NCBI GenBank assembly: GCA_022711175.1
Contig: JAKLFM010000008.1
Location: 1-64,000 of the forward strand
Direction: 5' to 3'
DNA from: Bacteroidota bacterium
GTDB taxonomy: Bacteria > Bacteroidota > Bacteroidia > Bacteroidales > UBA4417
Length of the DNA stretch: 64,000 nucleotides
Shown piece after piece: positions 35,298-44,400 of this stretch; position 1 is the stretch's first letter, and each line of letters starts with the position of its first letter. The notes beneath the pieces were generated by a model, which saw nothing but the letters and a program-made list of their open reading frames with translations, had not been told where the DNA came from and searched no databases. The position numbers and the translations under genes are program-made.

Positions 35298-36737
35298 ATG
35301 AGAAAGATTCTTTTTTTCAGCCTTCTTATTACTTTAAGTTCATACTGCCTGAATGCGCAGGAACATGAATCGCCCTACATCAGGCCAACCGATCCATTGG
35401 TAAAAGCAAACCTCGACGAATGGCAGGACCTGAAATTCGGAATTTTCATGCACTGGGGAACATACAGCCAGTGGGGAATTGTGGAATCGTGGAGCCTGTG
35501 CCCTGAAGACGAAGGCTGGACACAACGCCGGGGAGAATATTCTTCCGACTACTTCACTTATAAAAAAGCATACGAAAACTTGCAAACAACCTTCAACCCG
35601 GTGGATTTTAATCCTGACAAATGGGCCAATGCAGCCAAAGAAGCCGGATTTAAATATGTTGTGTTCACATTCAAGCATCACGACGGTTTTTGCATGTTCG
35701 ATACCAAACAAACCGATTACAAGATCACTTCGCCGAAAGATCCTTTTCATACCAATCCTAAGGCCAATGCAGGGCTTGAAGTCGCAAAAGCCTTTCGTGA
35801 CAAGGGATTTAAAGTAGGCGCCTATTTCTCGAAACCCGACTGGAAATGCCCCGATTACTGGTGGTCGTATTTTCCGCCCAAAGACCGCAATGTGAATTAC
35901 GATCCGGCTAAATATCCGCAGCGCTGGAATGCCTTTAAAGACTTCACATACAAGCAGATAGAGGAGATACTGACCGGTTACGGCAAAATCGATATCCTTT
36001 GGCTCGACGGCGGTTGGGTTCGCCCGTTGAAAACTGTTGACAAGAACGTGGACTGGCAGAGGGGAATTGTTTATGACCAGGATATTGATATGGCCAGGAT
36101 TGCAGCGATGGGACGGAAAAATCAACCGGGACTTATCGTAGTTGACCGTTCGGTAGGCACTGAATTTGAGAATTATCGCACACCTGAGCAGCAAATACCA
36201 GACAAACCGCTCGACTATCCCTGGGAAACCTGCATGACCATGGGTTACTCGTGGTCATACGTGCCGGGTGACACCTACAAATCCGTTTGGACGATCGTGC
36301 ACAACCTGGTGGATATTGTTGCCAAGGGCGGAAACTACCTGCTCAACATCGGCCCCAGCCCGCTGGGCGACTATGATCCTGTTGCTTACGACCGGCTGAA
36401 GGGAATTGGTGAGTGGATGAAAGTAAACGGCAATGCTATTTATGCAACACGTCCGGTTGCTCCGTACAAGGAAGGCAATATCTGCTACACCAAAACGAAG
36501 GCCGACGTTGTGAATGCCATCTACCTTGCTGCCGAAAATGAGAACACAATGCCCGAAACCATTGTCATCAAGGGAATTACGCCGAAGAAAAAGGCTGATA
36601 TCACGCTGCTTGGCGCCAAAGGCGAACTAAAATGGAAAACTAAAAACGGTGCGACAACCATTGAAATCCCTTCGAAGCTGCGTGAGAATCCTCCGTGCAA
36701 GCACGCGTGGACTTTTCAGATCAGCGAAGTCCAATAA
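35298..36737 (+). CDS. Alpha-L-fucosidase, GH29
   Basis: A 479-residue secreted enzyme with signal peptide MRKILFFSLLITLSSYCLNAQ. The GH29 barrel is evident: KFGIFMHWGTYSQWG near the start, FTFKHHDGFCMFD, and the nucleophile Asp237 in ILWLDGGW. A C-terminal beta-sandwich follows from about residue 390. Retaining GH29 enzymes remove alpha-linked L-fucose from glycans, feeding FucP. It is the last gene of the fucose operon, followed by a bidirectional terminator. The linkage preference (1,2 or 1,3/4) cannot be told with confidence. Confidence 0.93.
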   Translation: MRKILFFSLLITLSSYCLNAQEHESPYIRPTDPLVKANLDEWQDLKFGIFMHWGTYSQWGIVESWSLCPEDEGWTQRRGEYSSDYFTYKKAYENLQTTFNPVDFNPDKWANAAKEAGFKYVVFTFKHHDGFCMFDTKQTDYKITSPKDPFHTNPKANAGLEVAKAFRDKGFKVGAYFSKPDWKCPDYWWSYFPPKDRNVNYDPAKYPQRWNAFKDFTYKQIEEILTGYGKIDILWLDGGWVRPLKTVDKNVDWQRGIVYDQDIDMARIAAMGRKNQPGLIVVDRSVGTEFENYRTPEQQIPDKPLDYPWETCMTMGYSWSYVPGDTYKSVWTIVHNLVDIVAKGGNYLLNIGPSPLGDYDPVAYDRLKGIGEWMKVNGNAIYATRPVAPYKEGNICYTKTKADVVNAIYLAAENENTMPETIVIKGITPKKKADITLLGAKGELKWKTKNGATTIEIPSKLRENPPCKHAWTFQISEVQ

Positions 36738-36741
36738 TTGG

Positions 36742-36771
36742 TTTCACGCAAAGAGGCGCGAAGGCGCAAAG
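36742..36771. repeat. Short degenerate CGCAAAG-type intergenic repeat
   Basis: TTTCACGCAAAG, then AGGCGCGAAG and GCGCAAAGC, give three near copies of a 9-10-base CGCAAAG unit. This kind of tract is widespread between genes of many Bacteroidota. Confidence 0.5.
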
Positions 36772-36786
36772 CATTATTGACCACAT

Positions 36787-36828
36787 AAAAAAAGAAACCC
36801 GGCTATTTGACCGGGCTTTTCTTTTTAT
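36787..36828. terminator. Bidirectional terminator between the fucosidase and FKBP genes
   Basis: AAAAAAGAAACCCGG and CCGGGCTTTTCTTTTT form a long stem with one bulge and an 8-base loop. A and T runs on the two sides fit use by both convergent genes. Confidence 0.8.
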
Positions 36829-36841
36829 CGTTTATCAGATT

Positions 36842-37609
36842 TTATTCCTGATCGGGTTGTTCGGCGGCTCCGCCTTTTTCAACGCTCAGCAGTTCCACTT
36901 CGAAAATAAGCGCGGAACCGGCGGGAATGGGGCCTTGTTTCTGGTTGCCATAACCGAGGTCGGGAGGAATAAAAAGCATATAGGTTGCTCCGGGTTTCAT
37001 GAGTTTTACGCCTTCTGACCAGCCGGGAATCACGCCGTTAACGGGGAATTTGGCAGGTTCGCCACGCTCGCGCGATGAGTCGAAAACGGTGCCGTCGAGC
37101 AGTTTGCCCACATAATGAACTTCAACCACATCGGTATCTGACGGTGAATCGCCATTGCCTTCCTTGATGATGGCATATTGCAGGCCGCTGGCTGTTTCTA
37201 CAACACCGGGTTTGGTTTTATTTTCGGCAAAAAACTGCTTGTTAGCTTCAATTGTTTGTGTTAGCTCGGCAGCTTCACGATCCTGGCGTTCTTTCATCAG
37301 TTTCTGATTCCAAGTTTGGAATATCTGCATGATCTCTTCCTGTGTGAAAAGTGTATCGGCGCTGCTCATCACATCTTTCATCCCGCGGCTCAGCATATCA
37401 TAATTTATTTCCACGTTATTCTTGCGGAAACTCCTCACAATATCGGTGCCGATGATATAACTCACGGTATCGGTGCTATTCAGCATCTGAAGGGGTGCGG
37501 CGGCTTCTTTTTTCGATTTTTTACACTTCTTTTCTTTTTTCTGGGCATAAACAGATGTGCCACCGGCGATCAGCGCCAGCATCAGTATAACAACGGTTAT
37601 TTTCTTCAT
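36842..37609 (-). CDS. FKBP-type peptidyl-prolyl cis-trans isomerase (Mip-like), exported
   Basis: A 255-residue exported FKBP. The signal peptide is MKKITVVILMLALIAGGTSVYAQ. An N-terminal alpha-helical dimerisation segment (about 45-150) precedes the FKBP domain (about 155-245), which shows VEVHYVGKLLDGTVFDSS, FPVNGVIPGWSEG and FIPPDLGYGNQ. Mip/FkpA-type proteins accelerate proline isomerisation and assist folding of periplasmic and outer-membrane proteins. The mature N-terminus is very Lys-rich (KKEKKCKKSKKE). It is monocistronic, with a -7 element upstream. Confidence 0.9.
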   Translation of the reverse strand: MKKITVVILMLALIAGGTSVYAQKKEKKCKKSKKEAAAPLQMLNSTDTVSYIIGTDIVRSFRKNNVEINYDMLSRGMKDVMSSADTLFTQEEIMQIFQTWNQKLMKERQDREAAELTQTIEANKQFFAENKTKPGVVETASGLQYAIIKEGNGDSPSDTDVVEVHYVGKLLDGTVFDSSRERGEPAKFPVNGVIPGWSEGVKLMKPGATYMLFIPPDLGYGNQKQGPIPAGSALIFEVELLSVEKGGAAEQPDQE

Positions 37610-37629
37610 CTTGATTTATTTGTGAGGCG

Positions 37630-37637
37630 CAAAAGTA
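37630..37637 (-). promoter_or_regulatory. -7 element of the FKBP gene
   Basis: TACTTTTG on the minus strand, a perfect TAnnTTTG 20 bases upstream of the ATG at 37609. Confidence 0.55.
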
Positions 37638-37717
37638 GTGATTTACGGCAACTGTAACGTTAAGAAATGTGAAAAGTTGGGAATCCGTGCTCTGCCAGAG
37701 TCAGCATTAAATTCTAT

Positions 37718-38713
37718 TTATTGCTTGATAAACTTCCCCACTTCCACCGTTTTATCATTGCTCAGCCGGACGAAATAGAGGCCGGGTGGGAGTGTACTTA
37801 TTTCGATCACAGTGTCCTGATGCACAGTTTCAACTGACATGACCAACTCCCCGGCACTGTTCATAATGGTCAATGTTCCTGTAACCGGCGGGCATGATGT
37901 ACTGACAACAACAAATTGAGAGGCAGGATTTGGAAAAAAAGCGAGGCTTGCGGTTTTGGCACCGGCTTCTCCGATGCCGATAGCGCATGCATTCACAACC
38001 TCTTCGCTGCTGTTGCACCCGGCTGCATTGTCGTGAAGTATAACATCATCAGCCGATTGTGACAAGTAGCCGCAAATGCTTTTTACATCGCAAACCGTAA
38101 GTGAATCATTGTCAATAATATAAATGCTCTCAATTTTTGTACCTTCAATATTGTCAATCCCAGCCAGGCTTTTGAGCGATTGGTTCTGGAATATCCAAAG
38201 TCCTCCGCCTATAGAAGTCACCTTTTCAAGCCCGGCAAGAGAAGAAAGCCCGTGGCTATAGCCGATATGCAGACCCTGCCCGATTGATTCAAGCTTTTGG
38301 AACCCGGTAAGACTGGTAAGCGACTCATTGAAAAAAATATACAGGTAACCACCAATATTTTCCAGGTTTTTCAGCCCGTCTAAACTTACGAGAGAGGTAT
38401 TATTTTCAATATGCAGCAAGCCATCAATTGAGGTAACATGTTCAAGTCCCGAAAGCGATACCAGCTTATGATTGAATGAAATGTACAGGTCCCCGCCGAA
38501 GGAGGTGAGGGTGTACAGACTATCGAGACTCGTGATTTCATTTCCGTATATGTTCACATTGCCTTCAATTCTGGAACATCCGGGATAATTCGCCGGGAAG
38601 CTGTCTATCTCGGCCTGGGTTGCAAATTCGATTCCTCCCGGCAAGCAACCCTGAGGAAACGCGGAGTATGCTGACATGAATAGTACAGCGAGAAAAGTCA
38701 TTACTTTCTTCAT
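37718..38713 (-). CDS. Secreted receptor-L-domain/LRR-like protein with T9SS sorting domain (paralog 1)
   Basis: A protein of about 331 residues from the ATG at 38713 (MKKVMTFLAVLFMSAYSAFPQ signal peptide). The mature protein opens with GCLPGGIEFATQAEID and then has 24-residue repeats of the form L-x-S-L-x-G-L-x-x-L-x-x-I-G-G-x-L-x-I, typical of receptor-L-domain/LRR-like solenoids used for binding. It ends with a T9SS type A domain (FFPNPASQFVVVS, STLPPGLYFVRLSND, ending GKFIKQ). A Cys-rich region (about 215-250) separates the repeats from the sorting domain. The downstream partner at 38768-40267 has the same design and almost the same ends. Ligand unknown. Confidence 0.82.
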   Translation of the reverse strand: MKKVMTFLAVLFMSAYSAFPQGCLPGGIEFATQAEIDSFPANYPGCSRIEGNVNIYGNEITSLDSLYTLTSFGGDLYISFNHKLVSLSGLEHVTSIDGLLHIENNTSLVSLDGLKNLENIGGYLYIFFNESLTSLTGFQKLESIGQGLHIGYSHGLSSLAGLEKVTSIGGGLWIFQNQSLKSLAGIDNIEGTKIESIYIIDNDSLTVCDVKSICGYLSQSADDVILHDNAAGCNSSEEVVNACAIGIGEAGAKTASLAFFPNPASQFVVVSTSCPPVTGTLTIMNSAGELVMSVETVHQDTVIEISTLPPGLYFVRLSNDKTVEVGKFIKQ

Positions 38714-38767
38714 AATCAAATATTTAAACAATTACGCTTACTCTGTATAATTCTATTTTTAAAAGGC

Positions 38768-40267
38768 TCATTGTTTCACAAATTTCCCCACTTCCACTGT
38801 TTTATCATTACTGAGGCGGACAAAATAGAGGCCGGGTGGGAGGGTAGAAATATTGATTGATGTTGTATTTTCATCACTTTTAGTGGAAATCATTTCCTCT
38901 CCACTTGCGTTGAAAATGCTGACAAGGCTGCCGTCCGGGCAGGGAGACCCAACAGTAATCACTGAGCTTGCCGGGTTTGGGACTACTAAGAGGTATTTTA
39001 TTGTTTCAGGCTCGCTGATTGAAAGATGTTCACACGCTTCTTCAACTTCCTGCCTTGATAGACAACCTTCAGCATTGCTCGCGATCGAAACATTGGCTGA
39101 TGGCAGAGCTAAATAATCACAAACACTCTTTATGGCACATTCTGCTAAACATTTATTATTCATGATTTTCAATATTTGAATGTTATTTGCGTCGATATTT
39201 GAAATTGCAGAAATATCCAGCAGCCTGTTATTATTAAATATGACAATATCACTACTATCCAGATTTATAAGATTGTCTAAGCCTGACAGGCTGGTTATTC
39301 CAAAATTATACTGGATTAAAACGTCTCCGTTTACTGTTTGTAAATTTTGCAGTCCGTTGAAATCTGTTAATGAATCATTAAATGAAATATTCAGGTCGCC
39401 ACCAATGGATGCAATGCTGTCGAACCCTGCCAGGTTTGGTATTGATATATTATTCTTAAACGAAAGGTTACCGGGTATGTTATTGATACCTATCAGACTC
39501 TCAATACTCTGCAGATTGAAACATTTATCGATTGTCAGCCCGTTGCCAATGTATTGCAAATTCTCAAGTCCATTAAGATTTACAAGCTCATTGCAGAGAC
39601 TAATTTTCAATGATCCTCCAATTGAATCTAAAGAAGATAATGCTGAGATATCAGACATAAAATGGTTCGTGGTGAGGGTAAGGTTATTCCCTACAGAAGA
39701 TAAATTATCCAGTCCATTTAGATTCTGAAGTGAATAGTTCTCATTAATATATAGATCTTCACCAATTGTCTGTAATGCCTCTAACCCGGAACAATTAACA
39801 AGGTAGAAATTGTTATCTACATAAAGAGTACCAACTATGGTGTTCAGGTTATCTAAACCCTCAAAATTTAGAAGATTTACGTTGTAGTTGATTAAAAAGT
39901 TGTCGCCAATAGTTGTAAGATTGCTCAAGCCTTCCAGATTCACCAGTGAATCACAGGCGGCTATCATCAGATTTCTATTGATTTTTACCAGGTTGTTTAA
40001 ACCGTTGAGATTTTTCAACCTTCTGCAGTCTATTTCGAGGTAGCCGCCTATAGAATCCAAAGAATTCAAGCCTTCCAGATTAGTAATATCGCCTGAATAC
40101 AATATTTCAACTGATCCTTCAATATAAGAGCACCCCGGGTAATTGATCTGGAAACTGTCAATCTGTGCTTGGGTTGTAAATTCTATTCCATCAGGCAAAC
40201 AGCCCTGAGAAAACGCAGAACATGCTGATATCAACAACGCCGCTAGGAGAAAAATCACCTTTTTCAT
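38768..40267 (-). CDS. Secreted receptor-L-domain/LRR-like protein with T9SS sorting domain (paralog 2)
   Basis: A protein of about 499 residues from the ATG at 40267 (MKKVIFLLAALLISACSAFSQ signal peptide); a longer frame from 40402 adds 45 residues upstream of the promoter-like element and is rejected. It has the same GCLPDGIEFTTQAQID opening as paralog 1, more 24-residue solenoid repeats (for example ISALSSLDSIGGSLKI), and the same T9SS type A end (STLPPGLYFVRLSND, ending KFVKQ). The extra length is made of additional repeats. The two genes lie 54 bases apart and are likely products of tandem duplication and repeat expansion. Confidence 0.82.
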   Translation of the reverse strand: MKKVIFLLAALLISACSAFSQGCLPDGIEFTTQAQIDSFQINYPGCSYIEGSVEILYSGDITNLEGLNSLDSIGGYLEIDCRRLKNLNGLNNLVKINRNLMIAACDSLVNLEGLSNLTTIGDNFLINYNVNLLNFEGLDNLNTIVGTLYVDNNFYLVNCSGLEALQTIGEDLYINENYSLQNLNGLDNLSSVGNNLTLTTNHFMSDISALSSLDSIGGSLKISLCNELVNLNGLENLQYIGNGLTIDKCFNLQSIESLIGINNIPGNLSFKNNISIPNLAGFDSIASIGGDLNISFNDSLTDFNGLQNLQTVNGDVLIQYNFGITSLSGLDNLINLDSSDIVIFNNNRLLDISAISNIDANNIQILKIMNNKCLAECAIKSVCDYLALPSANVSIASNAEGCLSRQEVEEACEHLSISEPETIKYLLVVPNPASSVITVGSPCPDGSLVSIFNASGEEMISTKSDENTTSINISTLPPGLYFVRLSNDKTVEVGKFVKQ

Positions 40268-40331
40268 GACTGAATACTTTGATAATAAGCTGCTAAAAAA
40301 ATGTCTCCTCAACCGATCATTAAACCAATCC

Positions 40332-40339
40332 CAAATATA
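40332..40339 (-). promoter_or_regulatory. -7 element of L-domain paralog 2
   Basis: TATATTTG on the minus strand, a perfect TAnnTTTG, 64 bases upstream of the preferred ATG at 40267. Confidence 0.5.
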
Positions 40340-40463
40340 ATAAATTTCCGCATAAATATTTTTATCAAATAATGCAATAAACCCAACAAATAAATACTTC
40401 AATCGTTATTCATCTGACATATTTCCTGCGTATTTTAGGTATTTGTTTCACACATCCTTCCCC

Positions 40464-41021
40464 ATGGGTCCACAGTCTGATTTTCAGCACGATACAATAC
40501 CAACCCTCTTTACCGAAAGGCTGATTATGAGGCCATTTGCCGTAACCGACGGGCCAATTGTAAGGGAGCTTGCCGGAAATGTAAAAGTTGCCGAAAACAC
40601 CCTCAACATGCCGTACCCATACCCGGAAGGCGAAGCGGAGAAATGGATTGCTACCCACAATGCCGAATTCATCGAAAAGCGAAACCTTGTTCTTGCCATC
40701 TGCAATAAGGACAACAGCTTGCTGATTGGCTGTATCGGATTGCAATTTAACCTGGCGCTTGGCAATGCCGAACTTGGTTACTGGATTGGCGAACCTTACT
40801 GGAACAAAGGTTATGCTACCGAGGCGGCCCGGGCAATGATCCGGTACGGATTTAAAAAGCTTGGGCTGCATAAGATTTTCGCCAATGTGTATGTTACCAA
40901 TCCCGCTTCGGCAAAAGTTCTTAAAAACTGCGGCATGAAACAGGAAGGTTATCTCGAAAAACACATCCGTCACTGGGGCAGCTATAAGGACATCCTGGTT
41001 TTCGGGGTTACTTCGGTATGA
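40464..41021 (+). CDS. GNAT-family N-acetyltransferase (RimJ/RimL-like)
   Basis: A 185-residue acetyltransferase; ATG at 40464 is chosen over an upstream TTG. RimJ/RimL-type features are TERLIMRPF at the start, LGYWIGEPYWNKGYATEAARAMI, which covers the acetyl-CoA-binding motif (Q/R-x-x-G-x-G/A variant), and NPASAKVLKNCGMKQEGYL near the end. Such enzymes acetylate ribosomal proteins, other N-termini or small molecules; the target is not known. It is a single gene followed by a palindromic element. Confidence 0.85.
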   Translation: MGPQSDFQHDTIPTLFTERLIMRPFAVTDGPIVRELAGNVKVAENTLNMPYPYPEGEAEKWIATHNAEFIEKRNLVLAICNKDNSLLIGCIGLQFNLALGNAELGYWIGEPYWNKGYATEAARAMIRYGFKKLGLHKIFANVYVTNPASAKVLKNCGMKQEGYLEKHIRHWGSYKDILVFGVTSV

Positions 41022-41076
41022 AAATAGATCATCAATAAACAACATAGTCACAAAGATTTCAAAGGAGGAACGACAT

Positions 41077-41313
41077 TATGAAAATTTCACTGGTTTTCGA
41101 GGGAAGGCTCGTTGCGCCGGACATTTGCAAGCGATACAGAAGCCTGCGCTGGCATGTGTGTCGGTGCGGCTTGTGTCGCGTTGAAGAGCCGAACCGTAGA
41201 AAACAAGAACTACTTTCACGAGCACCACAATATGAGCAAGATGCGAGTAAATTTTCATAAAGTCTTGACTTTTTCTTTGTTACTTTCTTTTGTGGCAAGA
41301 CAAAAGAAAGTAA
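41077..41313. repeat. Palindromic, MITE-like intergenic element with a possible 60-residue ORF
   Basis: TATGAAAATTT at 41077-41087 is exactly inverted at 41249-41259. It is followed by a perfect 14-bp hairpin (TTACTTTCTTTTGT 41280-41293, loop GGCAAG, ACAAAAGAAAGTAA 41300-41313). The interior is GC-richer than its surroundings. The hairpin type (a ...TTTGT-GGCAAG-ACAAA... stem) is of the sort found as dispersed intergenic sequence in Bacteroidota; I could not check copy number. Within it an ATG at 41078 is preceded by AAAGGAGG (41061-41068), an unusually good Shine-Dalgarno for this phylum. It opens a 60-residue frame with Cys at positions near 17, 28, 30 and 33. Coding status is uncertain. 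Confidence 0.55.
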
Positions 41314-41425
41314 TTAGTTATCTGAAGTTTAAGTAATCGACGCTCAAGTTATCCAGAAAATATTTGCAACATTAGAAAGTGCCTATCTGCCCAATCTATC
41401 AAATAAACAATAACTGATTACGCCC

Positions 41426-44400
41426 ATGAAAAAAGCTCTCTATCTTCTTATGCTTACCGCTATTGTGCTGGCATCCTGTACCAACCAACGGACCATCAGG
41501 GTAAAAAAGACCAACTTCGACCCCGAAGCGCAACGGGGACAGAACCTCGTCTTCACCTTTAACCATGAGCTTATTTCCGATTCGGCACTCCTGAACAAAT
41601 GGGATACAACTGTTTATATAAAGTTTGAACCTGCCATAAAAGGGCGTTTCATGTGGACGGGCAAGGCGGAAATCACTTTCTCACCATCGCAGTTGCTGGC
41701 GCCGAGCACCGATTTCAAAGCAACACTTACAGATGCCCTCCTCAAATACAGCAAGAAAAATCCCGGGGTTGACAGCAAGCCACTGGCATTCCATACGCCA
41801 TACATTACACTCGAAACCATAAGCAGCTACTGGGCTTTGGGCACTGATCCACTGTCAACCATCGAAGTGCGATTGCTGCTATCGTTCAACGGGCCGGTTT
41901 CGCCTTCACAACTGGCCTCCGTCACTACTGTGGAAGTTAACGGTAAACCAATGACATACAGAATAATAACTCAAAGCGATGCCGAAGTGATGGAGCTGGC
42001 TTTCACTGACCAGGCGCAGACGCCCGACGAGGTTTCGAATGGCAAAATAACCTTTGGCAAAGGTCTGTCATGTGTGGGCAGTGCATACAAAACCACTGAA
42101 CCTATTGTAAAGGAGTTCACTGTACCATCGAAAGAGAAACTTTCCATCACCGATATCTCGCCCGATTTTGAAAACGGCGGAGGAGTAATTTATATCACAA
42201 CTACGCAGCCGCTTTTGGATGAGGGACTTACTGAGCTTATTACGGTTGATCCTGCCGTGAGTTTTACTACCGAAATACTTCCAAATGGCGTAAAACTCAA
42301 AGGATCTTTCCTGGCAAGCCAGGCTTATACCGTAAGAATTTTGCCTTCGCTGAAAAGTGTTTTTGGCCGCGAACTGGGGGAAGAATACGTGCAAACGGTT
42401 GCCTTCGGCACTCCTGAACCATACCTTGCATTTGCCGAAAAGAATGCCCTTTACCTTTCGACCAAAGGATCGCGAAACCTGGGCGTAAACATTATCAACA
42501 TTCCCGAAGTGCGTGTGAGTGTTTTTAAGGTGTACGAAAACAACCTTCAGCATTACATGCGCCGGGGACAGGAATGGCGCTGGGATTACGAGGACGATGA
42601 GTATTACGACTATGTTACATACCCTTTTGATGAGGATTACGGTCGCCAGGTGATGAGCAAAGTGATCAAAACAAGGTCGTTGCCAAAATCAGGAAATATC
42701 TCGCTGCTCAACATCGACCTCGCCGATTTCCAGGTGACCGACAATTTCAGGGGAATGTATGTAGTAAAGGCTGAATCGGTTGACAGGCGCTGGCTGCAGG
42801 ATGCCGTGATGGTCTCGCTCTCCGACCTTGGCATTATCGTTAAAGAAGGAACCGACGATATACTCGTGTTCGTTAATTCGCTGAGCGATGCATCGCCGGT
42901 GAAAGGTGCGAAAATTGACTTTTACAGTTCCAACAACCAGAAAATATACAGCGTTAATACCGACAGCCGTGGCGCCGCATTGCTGAAGAATATCAAAACA
43001 CAGTCGCCGGGATTCAAGCTGAGTATGGTGACGGCCGATTACCAGGGCGATTTCAATTTCATCCTCTTCAATTCTTCGCAGGTTGAAACTTCCCGTTTCG
43101 ACGTTGGCGGCAAACGCACCAATAACCTCAACTACGATGTGTTTCTGTACGGCGACCGTGACTTGTACCGGCCCGGCGACACCGTTTATTACAATACGAT
43201 CGTCAGGACACTGCAATGGCAAACAGTAAAAGATTTGCCCTTGAAAATAAGAGTTTTAGCACCTAATGGCAAGGAATACCAAAGCCAGCGTAAACAACTC
43301 AGTGCAAGCGGCTCCGCTTCGGGATTGTTTTTTATACCTCCGGCAGCAATGACAGGAACATACTCCATCGAAGTGTTTTCATCGAACAATGTACTGTTGG
43401 CTTCGCGTCGTATCGCGGTGGAGGAGTTCATGCCCGACAGGATAAAAGTCGCGGTAAAAACTGATAAAACCGTTTACAATTCCGGTGAAGCAATTGTTGC
43501 AGCCATTCAGGCTGATAACCTGTATGGAACGCCCGCTGCCAACCGCAAGTATGAAACCGAACTGCGGCTTTCGCGTAAAAGCCTGAAACCGAAAGCATTT
43601 CCCGATTACAAATTCACGGTTGAATCGAAAAATATGCCTTACCTGACAACCATCAGCAGTAGCGGAGTCACCGATGCCGATGGCAAAGCCGTGCAGACAA
43701 TCAAGCCTGATGCCTACGAAAGTATCGGCATTCTGGATGGAACGCTCTTCACCACCGTTTTTGATGAAACCGGCAGGCCGGTAAACCGACTGAGCAGGAT
43801 CGAAATTCAAACTCAACCGGTTTTTATAGGGATTAAAAACTTCGACAGTTGGGTTAGCACCCGGAAACCATTGAATTTCAAGCTTATCGCCGTAAACCGT
43901 GACGGAAAAGCGCAAGGCAATGTGCAGGCTCAGGTTGTTATTTCGCACCATAAATATGAAACGGTGATTGAACGCGACGGTAACCGCTACCGTTATGTTT
44001 CGCAGCAAAAGGAAACCGTGGAGTTATCGAAAACGGTGAACATTTCATCGTCCGGTTTGTTAGTGCCGTTCACCCCTGCACAGTCAGGTGAGTATAGTGT
44101 AAAAGTGATGCTGCCCGGTAGTCAGAACTTTGTTGCCTCCTCGTTTTATGCCTATGGCTGGAACGACACCGATTATACCTCCTTTGAAGTGAACCGCGAA
44201 GGCGAGGTGACCATCTCGGCCGACAAGGAGCTTTACCAGCCCGGCAACAAAGCAAAACTCCTGTTCAGCACGCCTTTCGATGGCAAAATGCTTGTCACTT
44301 TTTCACGAAACAACGTATTGGAATACAAATACATAGATGTTAAAAATAAATCAGCAAGCCTGGTACTCGATGTTTCGGATCAGCACCTGCCGAATGTATA

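Noticed and set aside
40268-40402. N-terminal extension of L-domain paralog 2
   Set aside because: The extra 45 residues would precede the signal peptide and span the -7 element; the internal ATG gives a clean signal sequence.
41280-41313. Intrinsic terminator after the GNAT gene
   Set aside because: The stem is perfect but no T run follows on either strand and it lies 260 bases past the stop; it fits a palindromic repeat better.
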